Assembly (NCBI GenBank): GCA_964606975.1
Contig: CAZSGY010000002.1
Coordinates: forward strand, 1 to 14,694
DNA from: UBA8517 sp964606975
Lineage (GTDB): Bacteria > Patescibacteriota > Microgenomatia > UBA8517
Length of the DNA stretch: 14,694 nt
Reading direction: 5' to 3'
Every line of letters starts with the position of its first letter. The stretch's first letter is position 1. This document shows, one piece after another, positions 1-6,860 of the stretch. Both the position numbers and the translations under genes were made by a program. The notes beneath the pieces were generated by a model. That model did not search any database and was not told the DNA's origin. It worked only from the letters and a program-made list of their open reading frames with translations.

Positions 1-500
1 ACAACACATTTTCTTCCTTTGAAATATTTAAGACTTTCCCGCCTCGCTAGTGTTATAACTGTTGCATATCTGGCCGAATAAAGATTTGCCCTGCCTACGG
101 CTGAAGTCTGCTCGTGGATGATTACCGGGATTCCTAAAAGTTTGGCGTTGACAACAACCGGAAATGAGGCAAAACCCCCGAAAGACAAAACCGCTTTAGG
201 TTTGACTTTGACTAAATAATAAAAGGACTGAATAAATCCTGCGGGAATTTTCAGAATCGAAGGAATAGTCCACAAAGTGAATTTCCGTTGCAGCCTACCT
301 GTGGTTAAAGATAGAAATTTTACTCCTAGTCTGGGTAGAACTTCAGATTCCAGTGTAACTATATTTTTTCCCTCGATGGCGTTTTTTACCCCGATCCAAA
401 TTAGCTTCCAATCTTTATTTTGGGATTTTATCTCTTCGATAACTGCTACCGCCGTTGTCGCGGCGTGTCCCCCGGTAAGAACCAGATTACTTCTGCTCAT
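1..500 (-). CDS. murG: MurG, lipid II synthase (N-terminal part; gene runs off the window)
   Basis: MurG transfers GlcNAc from UDP-GlcNAc to lipid I to make lipid II on the inner face of the membrane. I translated this minus-strand frame directly: it opens with ATG at 500-498 and stays open for 166 codons to the window edge, so the C-terminal UDP-GlcNAc-binding half is missing. Residues about 7-14 give TGGHAATT, a variant of the family G-loop GGTGGH. Further on are SFGGFASFPVVV and IIHEQTSAVGRAN, which match the conserved GGY/F-S-x-P and HEQN-x-x-x-G-x-N blocks of the acceptor domain. A hydrophobic stretch (TIPSILKIPAGFIQSFYYL) fits the membrane-facing patch of MurG. The start overlaps the end of ftsW by 14 bases, which implies translational coupling. 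No Shine-Dalgarno sequence is obvious. Family assignment is firm; only the fragment length limits it. Confidence 0.92.
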   Translation of the reverse strand, partial: MSRSNLVLTGGHAATTAVAVIEEIKSQNKDWKLIWIGVKNAIEGKNIVTLESEVLPRLGVKFLSLTTGRLQRKFTLWTIPSILKIPAGFIQSFYYLVKVKPKAVLSFGGFASFPVVVNAKLLGIPVIIHEQTSAVGRANLYSARYATVITLARRESLKYFKGRKCV

Positions 501-1593
501 GGTGTGTGAATCTTGATATATTTAGTAGTATACCGCATGCGGAGAGTATCATCACCAAAGAGCTCCCTCCATAAGAAATAAAGGGTAACGGAATACCGGT
601 TAAGGGCACCAAAGAAACCATAGAGCCGATATTCAAAAACGCCTGCCCGCCTATCCAGGCGGAAATTCCGGTTGCCAGGACTGAAGAGAATTTATCGGGT
701 GCATTTTTGGCGACTTTTAGTCCTCTGATTACAAAAAAGGCAAAAAGACCTATTATCACCAAAGCACCGAAAAGTCCCAACTCCTCCGCAATTACGGCAA
801 AAATGGAGTCTGTCGAAGCTTCCGGCAGAAAAAGAAATTTTTGACGGGACGCACCAAAACCCACACCAAATATTCCACCCGACCCTAAAGCCAATAAAAT
901 TTGTCTAACGTGGTAGGACTGTCCCAGAGGGTCAGCCGTTCCCTCTATAAAAGTCATTAGTCTTGCCTTTCGATAGGGTGAAAAAAGAATTAAAAGTGTC
1001 GTGCCAATGATTCCTACACCCACCGACCCGGCCAAATAAAGAAGACCCACGTCCGAAACAAAAATTTGCGAAAAACCGATTATCAGGATAACCAGCGTTG
1101 TCCCCAAATCCGGCTGCAGCATGATTAAACCCGCCACCAAAAGAAGCGGAATAAAATAGGAAAGCGGGGATTTGTTGCTTGCGGCTACTTTGGCAAAATA
1201 AATACAAATTGTAAATTTAATTATCTCGGACGGTTGAAAATTGACAGGTCCTATACTTATCCATCGCCTTGCCCCCAGCGCTGAAATGCTAAATTTTTGC
1301 ATCAAAACTATCAAAAGAAGCCCCAAAGAAATAAAAAACAGCGGTGTTGCTATCTTTTGCCAAAATGTATATTTAATTCTCCCGATTATAAAAAATGCGG
1401 CCAGGCCAATTACTGCAGATATTGCCTGTTCTTTAAGTAAATAAAATTTGTCTCCGTAATTGTTTAATGACTGCGGTGCAGAAACGTCGGCAACGGCAAT
1501 TAGACCAATTGTTACCAGTGCGATAACTAGAAAAAATAATTTCCGATCAAAGGAATTAGTCTGTTTTGAGAGTGTCGATTTGCGGTTTCTCAC
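487..1593 (-). CDS. ftsW: FtsW/RodA-family peptidoglycan glycosyltransferase (SEDS)
   Basis: SEDS-family polytopic membrane protein that polymerises lipid II into glycan strands, normally with a class B penicillin-binding protein. The 368 residues carry about ten hydrophobic segments and the family landmarks: GARRWI (107-112) followed by FQPSEIIKF, QPDLGT (160-165), QKFLFLPEASTDSIFAVIAEELG (251-273) and GIPLPFISYGGSS (333-345). Asp262 in STDSIFA aligns with the Asp shown to be essential in RodA. The His that usually precedes TD is Ser here. The start is GTG at 1593-1591, ten bases after the mraY stop; no ATG nearby would keep the N-terminus. The length is a little under that of E. coli FtsW (about 414). 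The position between mraY and murG is the classical ftsW slot, so I prefer FtsW to RodA. Confidence 0.93.
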   Translation of the reverse strand: MRNRKSTLSKQTNSFDRKLFFLVIALVTIGLIAVADVSAPQSLNNYGDKFYLLKEQAISAVIGLAAFFIIGRIKYTFWQKIATPLFFISLGLLLIVLMQKFSISALGARRWISIGPVNFQPSEIIKFTICIYFAKVAASNKSPLSYFIPLLLVAGLIMLQPDLGTTLVILIIGFSQIFVSDVGLLYLAGSVGVGIIGTTLLILFSPYRKARLMTFIEGTADPLGQSYHVRQILLALGSGGIFGVGFGASRQKFLFLPEASTDSIFAVIAEELGLFGALVIIGLFAFFVIRGLKVAKNAPDKFSSVLATGISAWIGGQAFLNIGSMVSLVPLTGIPLPFISYGGSSLVMILSACGILLNISRFTHHEQK

Positions 1594-1603
1594 TTTTAGG
1601 AAA

Positions 1604-2653
1604 TTACATCGTCGCCAACCAAAGGCCGAACACGGCTAAAATGAGGCCCAATATCCACGCACGCATAACAATTTTCGGCTCTTTCCAACCTTTTGCCAAA
1701 AACGTGTGATGAATCGGAGCCAGCGGAAAGATAGGTCTTTTTAGGTATTTCCAACCCAAAATTTGGATTAACGAAGAAGCTATTTCAACAACAAATATTC
1801 CTCCGACCACCACAACTGCCAATATTTTACCGGTTATTAGACCGATTACTGCAAGCATTGCCCCAAACGAAAGTGCTCCGGCATCCCCCAGAAATATTCT
1901 TGCCGGCCAAACATTAAAGTATAAAAATGCGAAAACAGCCCCTACCCAAAGGGAAATAAAGAAAAGAAGAGGGGTATCCAAGCTTTCCATAGCCAAAAAG
2001 GTAAAAACGGCCAAACATATTAATAAAAGGCCCGAGGAGAGTCCATCCAGGCCGTCAGTAACATTAAATGCATTTGAAAAAGCGACAATTACAAACGCCG
2101 AAAATGGAATATACCACACCCCCAAATCCCAAACAAAATGAAAACCGGGAATATTAATAATATGAACACCTAAAAATTTATAAATAAAGAATCCTATTAA
2201 AAATCCTAAGATCCACTGGAGAATAAATTTTTGCCTGCGTCTTAACCCAAACCAAAGTCCCAAAACACCTTTTGTAGGCTTGGCAAAAATCTTTAATAAG
2301 TCATCCGAAAGACCCAACAGTCCAAAGGAAATAAAGGAGAAAAAGATTATAAATACTTCGGCGCGTAGGGAAAAAGAGCTTTTTACGTACAACCCGAGAA
2401 ATGAGGCCAGGGGAAAAGAGATGGCAAAAAGCAGGGAAACCAAGGCAATTATCAATATTCCCCCGCCCACGGGGGTACCCACCTTAATATCATGAAGCTT
2501 ATCAAAAAGGGGAATCTCGCCCTTTTCAGGAGCTTCTTTTTTCCTGGTTAAATGTAATTTGTAAAGTAAATTAATGAAGGGAATTATTAAGACCATGCAT
2601 ATAAGAAAGGAGAACATAATGAGCCCCAGGCTTAAAGTTATATAGTTTGTCAT
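1604..2653 (-). CDS. mraY: MraY, phospho-MurNAc-pentapeptide translocase
   Basis: Integral membrane enzyme that transfers phospho-MurNAc-pentapeptide from UDP to undecaprenyl phosphate, forming lipid I. The 349-residue length and roughly ten membrane segments are typical. Motifs in order: GTPVGGG (59-65, family GTPTMGG); GLSDDLLK (114-121) with the Asp pair 117-118; NAFNVTDGLDGL (194-205) with the Mg-binding and catalytic acidic residues; LGDAGAL (255-261); and PIHHTFLAKGWKEPKIV (313-329). The last is the family PxHHHFE...GWKEPKVV block, but the third His is Thr317. ATG at 2653-2651 is the start, 12 bases after the murF stop. A TATAAT lies 11 bases ahead of the ATG and may be a local promoter. 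Neighbours murF and ftsW are in the usual order. Confidence 0.95.
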   Translation of the reverse strand: MTNYITLSLGLIMFSFLICMVLIIPFINLLYKLHLTRKKEAPEKGEIPLFDKLHDIKVGTPVGGGILIIALVSLLFAISFPLASFLGLYVKSSFSLRAEVFIIFFSFISFGLLGLSDDLLKIFAKPTKGVLGLWFGLRRRQKFILQWILGFLIGFFIYKFLGVHIINIPGFHFVWDLGVWYIPFSAFVIVAFSNAFNVTDGLDGLSSGLLLICLAVFTFLAMESLDTPLLFFISLWVGAVFAFLYFNVWPARIFLGDAGALSFGAMLAVIGLITGKILAVVVVGGIFVVEIASSLIQILGWKYLKRPIFPLAPIHHTFLAKGWKEPKIVMRAWILGLILAVFGLWLATM

Positions 2654-2664
2654 ACTGCTTTTAG

Positions 2665-2673
2665 ATTATAGCA
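2665..2673 (-). promoter_or_regulatory. Candidate extended -10 promoter ahead of mraY
   Basis: On the minus strand this reads TGCTATAAT, a perfect extended -10 element, and it contains the TAA stop of murF. Eleven bases separate it from the mraY ATG, so transcription from it would give a leader of only a few bases. No convincing -35 hexamer is visible about 17 bases upstream, although extended -10 promoters can work without one. The same nine bases occur ahead of the aminotransferase gene (6852-6860). This is a pattern call only. Confidence 0.35.
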
Positions 2674-3883
2674 AGGCATCAACCAGCTTATCCAGGTGAA
2701 TCGAACGGGAACCCTTAACAAAGAGTGCCGTATCCTTACCTAAAAACGGACGGATAATCTGCAAGGCCTCTGCGTAATTACCTACCAAAAAACAATTTTC
2801 GCTGCCGGTAAGCCCCGCTGCTTCTTCGACTATAAATCTTGCGGCAGTTCCCACGCCCACCAAATATTTAAACCCGGCTCTGCCTGCCTCTCTCCCCAAT
2901 TCTCTGTGGGCACTTTCCTCATATTTCCCCAGTTCCAACATGTCTCCGATAACTGCGATTTTCTCATGCCCGTCAGCCATAGCCTTAAAAGTCTGCAAAG
3001 ATTCCAGAGCAGCTTTGGGATTGCTGTTATAAGTATCATCAAAAATGATTCCGTTTTCTTTACTTTTAATAACATTCAGCCTGTGTTTGGGCTGTTTAAA
3101 ATCTTCTATTCCTGCTGATATATCTCCCATTCCCACTCCCAACGCATTCGCAGCAGCAGCCGCAGCTAAAGCATTATTTACAAATTGCTTGCCCAAAGCC
3201 TTAATATGAATATTTTTTGTATTCATACCGATTCTTAGGGTAAAATTAGTACTCATGTCTTCATTTAGGTAAATTTTAGAGGCAGAAATGTTTGTTTTTT
3301 CACCAAAATACTCTACTTTCGCTTTTGTATCGTCTGAAAACGACTTAACAACCCTATCGTCGCTATTTAGGACAGCCACCCCACTACTATCAAGACTTTT
3401 AATCAACTTTCCTTTTTCCTTGGCTATTCCTTTTTCGTCTTTTAAAAATTGTGTGTGAGTAATGGCGATGTTGGTCACTATTCCCACATCGGGAGTTGTC
3501 AGCCAAAGGTAATAATCCATTTCGTTTGTGTATTCCACAGACATTTCCAGTATCAGAAATTTTGTTCTCTTATCTGCCTTCAAAATAGTGTTTGGGATAT
3601 TGTAAACAGGATCAACCCCTTCGGCAGATTTAACCGTTTTTCCAACCCTTTTTAAAATCGAGGCTAAAATTTCTGTCGTGGTTGTCTTTCCTGTACTTCC
3701 GGTTATGCCAATTACCTTTATGCCCGTGTCAGACTGTCTTAAACTTTGCAAATATTTTTTTGCCAGACGCCTTTTGATAGGATGGGTTATCCATTGGGAT
3801 ATGGGGTTATGTTTTGCCAGGATGTCTTCAGGGGGTAATTTGGGTGTAACCCACCATCTAACAATCGGATTTATTGAATTCAT
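2666..3883 (-). CDS. murF: MurF-like UDP-MurNAc-tripeptide:D-Ala-D-Ala ligase, short N-terminus
   Basis: Mur ligase that joins the Ddl dipeptide product to UDP-MurNAc-tripeptide with ATP. At 405 residues it is about 45 shorter than typical MurF. Motifs: P-loop GITGSTGKTTTTE (59-71); LEMSVEYTNE with a Ser where MurF usually has Gly; VTNIAITHTQFLKDEKGIAKEKGKL, matching the NIGxAHLExxGSxExIAxAK block; NALAAAAAANALG; FDDTYNSNPKAALES, matching DDSYNANPxS; and VIGDMLELG. These last two blocks point to MurF over the other ligases. The first 55 residues are a basic, Trp-containing segment instead of the usual 80-100 residue UDP-binding domain. The start ATG overlaps the ddl stop as ATGA, and AAGAAGG lies 5 bases upstream as a good Shine-Dalgarno site, which supports this start. 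Confidence 0.88.
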   Translation of the reverse strand: MNSINPIVRWWVTPKLPPEDILAKHNPISQWITHPIKRRLAKKYLQSLRQSDTGIKVIGITGSTGKTTTTEILASILKRVGKTVKSAEGVDPVYNIPNTILKADKRTKFLILEMSVEYTNEMDYYLWLTTPDVGIVTNIAITHTQFLKDEKGIAKEKGKLIKSLDSSGVAVLNSDDRVVKSFSDDTKAKVEYFGEKTNISASKIYLNEDMSTNFTLRIGMNTKNIHIKALGKQFVNNALAAAAAANALGVGMGDISAGIEDFKQPKHRLNVIKSKENGIIFDDTYNSNPKAALESLQTFKAMADGHEKIAVIGDMLELGKYEESAHRELGREAGRAGFKYLVGVGTAARFIVEEAAGLTGSENCFLVGNYAEALQIIRPFLGKDTALFVKGSRSIHLDKLVDALL

Positions 3884-4956
3884 AATGCCTTCTTCATTGT
3901 ATCAACTCTGTCATATAATGCACTCCCGGAAATTGCATAATTGATAATTCTCGATAATAGCCCGGAATAGGAAATACCTGCAGCTTTTGCAGCCTTTGGT
4001 AGAAGAGACATTGGTGTAAGTCCCGGTATTGTATTAATTTCCAAGACGATTGGGGTTTTGCCATTTTTTAAAATAAAATCGACTCTCCCAAAACCTCTAC
4101 ACCCGACAATTTTGTAAACCGCAACGGCAGTTTTTTGAATCTTTTTTGTAAGAGCAGCCGAAATTCTCGCAGGTACTATCTCCTCGGATCCACTTTCGAT
4201 GTACTTCGATTCGTAATCAAAGAAATCACACTTAAGAGGTTTTATTTCGATAACCGGCATGGCTTTGGGATCATCGTTTCCAATAATCCCGCAGGTGAAT
4301 TCTCTTCCTTTTATGTATTCGTCTATTAAAATTTTGTCGTCGTATTTAAAAGCCAAATTTATTGATTTCTCAAGTTCTTTAAAATTTTTAGCCTTAGACG
4401 CACCAACGGATGAACCTCCATTAACCGGTTTTACAAAATAGGAAGAAGAGTTTAATTTTTTAATACCCCGATACTTTTCGCCTTTTCTCAAAACTAAATA
4501 CTTGGGAATATTAATCTTATGAAAATCCATCAATTTTCTGAAAATTTCTTTATCCATTCCGATAGCAGATGCCAAAACACCGGAACCTGTATACGGCACA
4601 CCTCCCATTTCCAACATTCCCTGAACCTTTCCGTCTTCTCCATAATTGCCGTGCATTGCTATAAATACAAGGTCAACGGCACCTCCTGAAATTGAACTTA
4701 CCCCGGATATTTTACGTGAGCTGCAAAGAGCTATTTCACTAGAACTTCCTTTAAGTTTGAGCGGGTTCTTTAGTTTTAATAAGGCTTCTTTGCTGGTCAG
4801 TCTCCACTTTTCTCCGTCTTTTGAGATCACAATCGGTAAAACTTCATATTTTCTGGTATCCAAACTTTTTACTACTTCCGTGCCTGAAATTATCGACACT
4901 TCATGCTCTGTCGATCTTCCTCCCATTAAAACGGCAACTTTTATCTTTTTGTGCAT
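3880..4956 (-). CDS. ddl: D-alanine--D-alanine ligase family protein, Phe-type
   Basis: ATP-grasp ligase that makes the terminal dipeptide (or depsipeptide) for MurF. The 358 residues show all family blocks: VLMGGRSTEHEVSIISG (9-25); MHGNYGEDGKVQGMLE (101-116) and PYTGSGVLASAIGMDK (121-136); ATP-binding FVKPVNGGSSVGAS (174-187); EYIKGREFTCG (213-223); and the Mg-binding FGRVDF...EINTIPGLTPMSLLP (289-320). The omega-loop reads FFDYESKY (245-252), with Phe246 where D-Ala-D-Ala ligases normally have Tyr. In known families this Phe goes with D-Ala-D-Lac activity. The start ATG shares one base with the murI stop (TAATG), and AGAAGG lies 10 bases upstream. The stop overlaps murF as ATGA. Membership of the Ddl family is certain; the acceptor preference is inferred. 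Confidence 0.94.
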   Translation of the reverse strand: MHKKIKVAVLMGGRSTEHEVSIISGTEVVKSLDTRKYEVLPIVISKDGEKWRLTSKEALLKLKNPLKLKGSSSEIALCSSRKISGVSSISGGAVDLVFIAMHGNYGEDGKVQGMLEMGGVPYTGSGVLASAIGMDKEIFRKLMDFHKINIPKYLVLRKGEKYRGIKKLNSSSYFVKPVNGGSSVGASKAKNFKELEKSINLAFKYDDKILIDEYIKGREFTCGIIGNDDPKAMPVIEIKPLKCDFFDYESKYIESGSEEIVPARISAALTKKIQKTAVAVYKIVGCRGFGRVDFILKNGKTPIVLEINTIPGLTPMSLLPKAAKAAGISYSGLLSRIINYAISGSALYDRVDTMKKAL

Positions 4957-5756
4957 TACAATTCAACCTTCTGCAGTTTGTGTTCAATTTTTCTACTTAA
5001 GAACATTTCTGCCATTTTTATAAAACGGTCTGTCAGATCGGTTACAAAAAAACTTACGTCACCGTGACGCTTTTGACTGTTAAGAAGATTCTTTTTTTTC
5101 AAAAACCCGGCAACTTCCAGTGCAATCGAGTGGCCCGGATTAATTAAATTTACTCTTTTCCCTATTTCTCTACCAATAGCTTCCTTAATAATTGGGTAAT
5201 GAGTGCATCCTAATATCAGAGTGGTAATTTTTTGCTTCTTGAGGGGTTCAAGATATTTTTTAACCACGATTTCCAAGGCTTTGCCTTCGATCTCCCCTTC
5301 CTCAATAAAGGGAACAAAAAGAGGACAGGCTTTCGAGAATACTTTTATATCGGAACTGAGTTTAGTAATCGTTTTGGGGTAGGCACCGCTTGCGACCGTG
5401 CCATAAGTCCCGATTATTCCGATTCTCGACCCGTCTTTGACTGCGTCAATTGAGGCCGGTTTGATTACTTCAAAAATCGGAACATTTTTAAATTTTTTCC
5501 TTAAGTAATCTGCAGCCACTGCGGAAGAGGTATTGCAGGCAATAACCACAGCTTTAACATTTTTCTTTAGCAAAAATTCAGTGTTTTCTTCTGAAAATTT
5601 TTGAATAATTTTTGGGCTTCTTGGACCATAAGGCACTCTGGCAGTATCACCAAGGTAAATAATGTCTTCGTGGGGCAGTACCTTAATCAATTCTTTTACC
5701 ACCGTCAAACCCCCAAGTCCCGAGTCAAAAACTCCTATCGGCTTTTTTTGCGACAT
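4956..5756 (-). CDS. murI: Glutamate racemase MurI
   Basis: Cofactor-independent racemase that makes D-glutamate for MurD. The 266-residue length is standard. It begins with PIGVFDSGLGGLTVVKEL (6-23), which contains the conserved Asp11-Ser12. The two catalytic cysteines are Cys74 in VIACNTSSA and Cys184 in LILGCTHYPII, each in its expected motif. GDTARVPYGPRS (36-47) is the usual substrate-binding block. The gene sits directly before ddl, so two D-amino-acid supply enzymes are co-transcribed and overlap by one base. ATG at 5756-5754 follows the aminotransferase stop by 12 bases, and a TATAAT lies six bases before it. Nothing suggests loss of function. Confidence 0.96.
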   Translation of the reverse strand: MSQKKPIGVFDSGLGGLTVVKELIKVLPHEDIIYLGDTARVPYGPRSPKIIQKFSEENTEFLLKKNVKAVVIACNTSSAVAADYLRKKFKNVPIFEVIKPASIDAVKDGSRIGIIGTYGTVASGAYPKTITKLSSDIKVFSKACPLFVPFIEEGEIEGKALEIVVKKYLEPLKKQKITTLILGCTHYPIIKEAIGREIGKRVNLINPGHSIALEVAGFLKKKNLLNSQKRHGDVSFFVTDLTDRFIKMAEMFLSRKIEHKLQKVEL

Positions 5757-5762
5757 AAGTGG

Positions 5763-5768
5763 ATTATA
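5763..5768 (-). promoter_or_regulatory. Candidate -10 element ahead of murI (near-leaderless)
   Basis: The 12-base gap between the aminotransferase stop and the murI ATG reads TATAATCCACTT on the minus strand. A perfect TATAAT followed by six bases and then ATG would place a transcription start at or next to the initiation codon, the layout seen in leaderless bacterial genes. No clear -35 hexamer or Shine-Dalgarno site is present. Chance occurrence in AT-rich sequence is possible. Confidence 0.35.
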
Positions 5769-6842
5769 TTACAAATTGACCCAAAGAGCCTCATTTATCA
5801 AATCGGCAACCAATTTTTGCTTCTTCGGGCTCATATATAACCCCATAGGCAGATAGATGATTTTTTGTAATTTTGACCAGTCCGAATCTTCAAGTTCAAG
5901 TCTTAATCTTAAACCCCTATCCCTAACAAATTTTAAAATTTTCTCCGCCCTGCCCCGTGCCAAAATGACGGGATATCCCCGCAGCTTACTCTCATCAGTG
6001 CCGGCAATGTCCGGTGTGTCAATTAAACCCTTGAGCATTTTTTGATAATATAAAAACATCTGCTTTTTATTATTCTTTATCTTGACCAAATTTAGTCTCC
6101 GACTGAGAAAGTCTTCGATAATTCCGCCTCTGGACGGCAAAAGGCTGTCACCTATAAGCTCATAGCCCGCAAGCATCAGCTTTTCCGCAACTACTGCAAA
6201 CATTTTCGATAATTTTTCCGGCAAATAATTGGCTAAAGTAAAAAATAGCGTCATCAAAAACCACAGCAGGTTAACCTTTGCTCTGTAGGTAAAAGATTGA
6301 AAGAAAGCCGGAGTCTTAAAATTAAGCGTTTCGCACTTTGCAAACACTTCTGCGCCCTGAAGGGGGACGACTTTTCTAAGACTGTTAATTATAAAGTGAT
6401 TGTCGGAAATTATTTCTAATTTTTCGGGATCGATAACTCTATGAACTGCGTCTTCTATTAATAGTGCATCACCCAGATATCTTCCCAGCCGATTAGTATC
6501 AGTAAATAGGTTGCTTTTTATGCCAACCGGATGAAGTATTACAATTGTCCGGGGCTTATATTTGGCAATTTTTTCTTGAAAGTCTGCGAGAACTACTTTC
6601 AGCTTATTGTCCAACTTGTAGGAGACGGTTTTCCAACCATGAAGCCGGATATTGTTCTCGACATCCGGGCAAAAAAATTCCGGCACCAAAATATAAGAAC
6701 CAAGCGGTATATCTTTTTTTGAAAGTATATCCCAAAGGGCATCCTCCCATGAAAGGTAAAATAATCTTTTCAAACCGCCGGCAAGTTTATTTTTTTTGAA
6801 CCTGAAATAACTCAAACTGAAAATGGGTTGAACCGATAACAT
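5769..6842 (-). CDS. Divergent DegT/DnrJ/EryC1-like PLP-dependent aminotransferase
   Basis: This 357-residue protein resembles the fold-type I aminotransferases that aminate nucleotide sugars. What is visible: LVPEFFCPDVENNIRLHGW (52-70), like the early substrate-entry block; VILHPVGIKSNLF (101-113); LLIEDAVHRV (127-136), whose Glu130-Asp131 match the PLP-ring Asp region EDAAH; and IINSLRKVVPLQGAEV (151-166), where Lys157 fits the Schiff-base lysine of the S-x-R-K-x-L-P variant motif. A very hydrophobic stretch (191-205) may contact the membrane. The gene is wedged between MurB-MurD and MurI with gaps of 10 and 12 bases, so it is probably co-expressed with precursor synthesis. The substrate cannot be read from sequence; an amino-sugar for a surface glycan or a modified wall sugar is only a guess. 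An inactive relative is a possible alternative. Confidence 0.68.
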   Translation of the reverse strand: MLSVQPIFSLSYFRFKKNKLAGGLKRLFYLSWEDALWDILSKKDIPLGSYILVPEFFCPDVENNIRLHGWKTVSYKLDNKLKVVLADFQEKIAKYKPRTIVILHPVGIKSNLFTDTNRLGRYLGDALLIEDAVHRVIDPEKLEIISDNHFIINSLRKVVPLQGAEVFAKCETLNFKTPAFFQSFTYRAKVNLLWFLMTLFFTLANYLPEKLSKMFAVVAEKLMLAGYELIGDSLLPSRGGIIEDFLSRRLNLVKIKNNKKQMFLYYQKMLKGLIDTPDIAGTDESKLRGYPVILARGRAEKILKFVRDRGLRLRLELEDSDWSKLQKIIYLPMGLYMSPKKQKLVADLINEALWVNL

Positions 6843-6851
6843 GACCCGGAG

Positions 6852-6860
6852 ATTATAGCA
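6852..6860 (-). promoter_or_regulatory. Candidate extended -10 promoter ahead of the aminotransferase gene
   Basis: The minus strand reads TGCTATAAT, identical to the element before mraY, and it again overlaps the TAA stop of the preceding gene (murB-murD). Nine bases separate it from the ATG, so a transcript from here would have almost no leader. No -35 hexamer is evident. It could give the accessory gene and those after it some independent transcription. Confidence 0.35.

Noticed and set aside
932..1207. A 91-codon minus-strand frame inside ftsW
   Set aside because: It is in another frame of a well-supported membrane protein gene, and its Gly/Phe-rich product looks like out-of-frame translation.
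3880..3882. UGA recoding (genetic code 25) as in Gracilibacteria
   Set aside because: TGA ends ddl and murC exactly at the overlapping ATG of the next gene and at family-typical C-termini, so it acts as a stop.
4646..5023. A 125-codon plus-strand open frame
   Set aside because: It lies antisense to ddl and the end of murI, shows no family motif, and both minus-strand genes are certain. The other plus-strand frames (for example 10878-11213 and 12235-12531) are shadows for the same reason.
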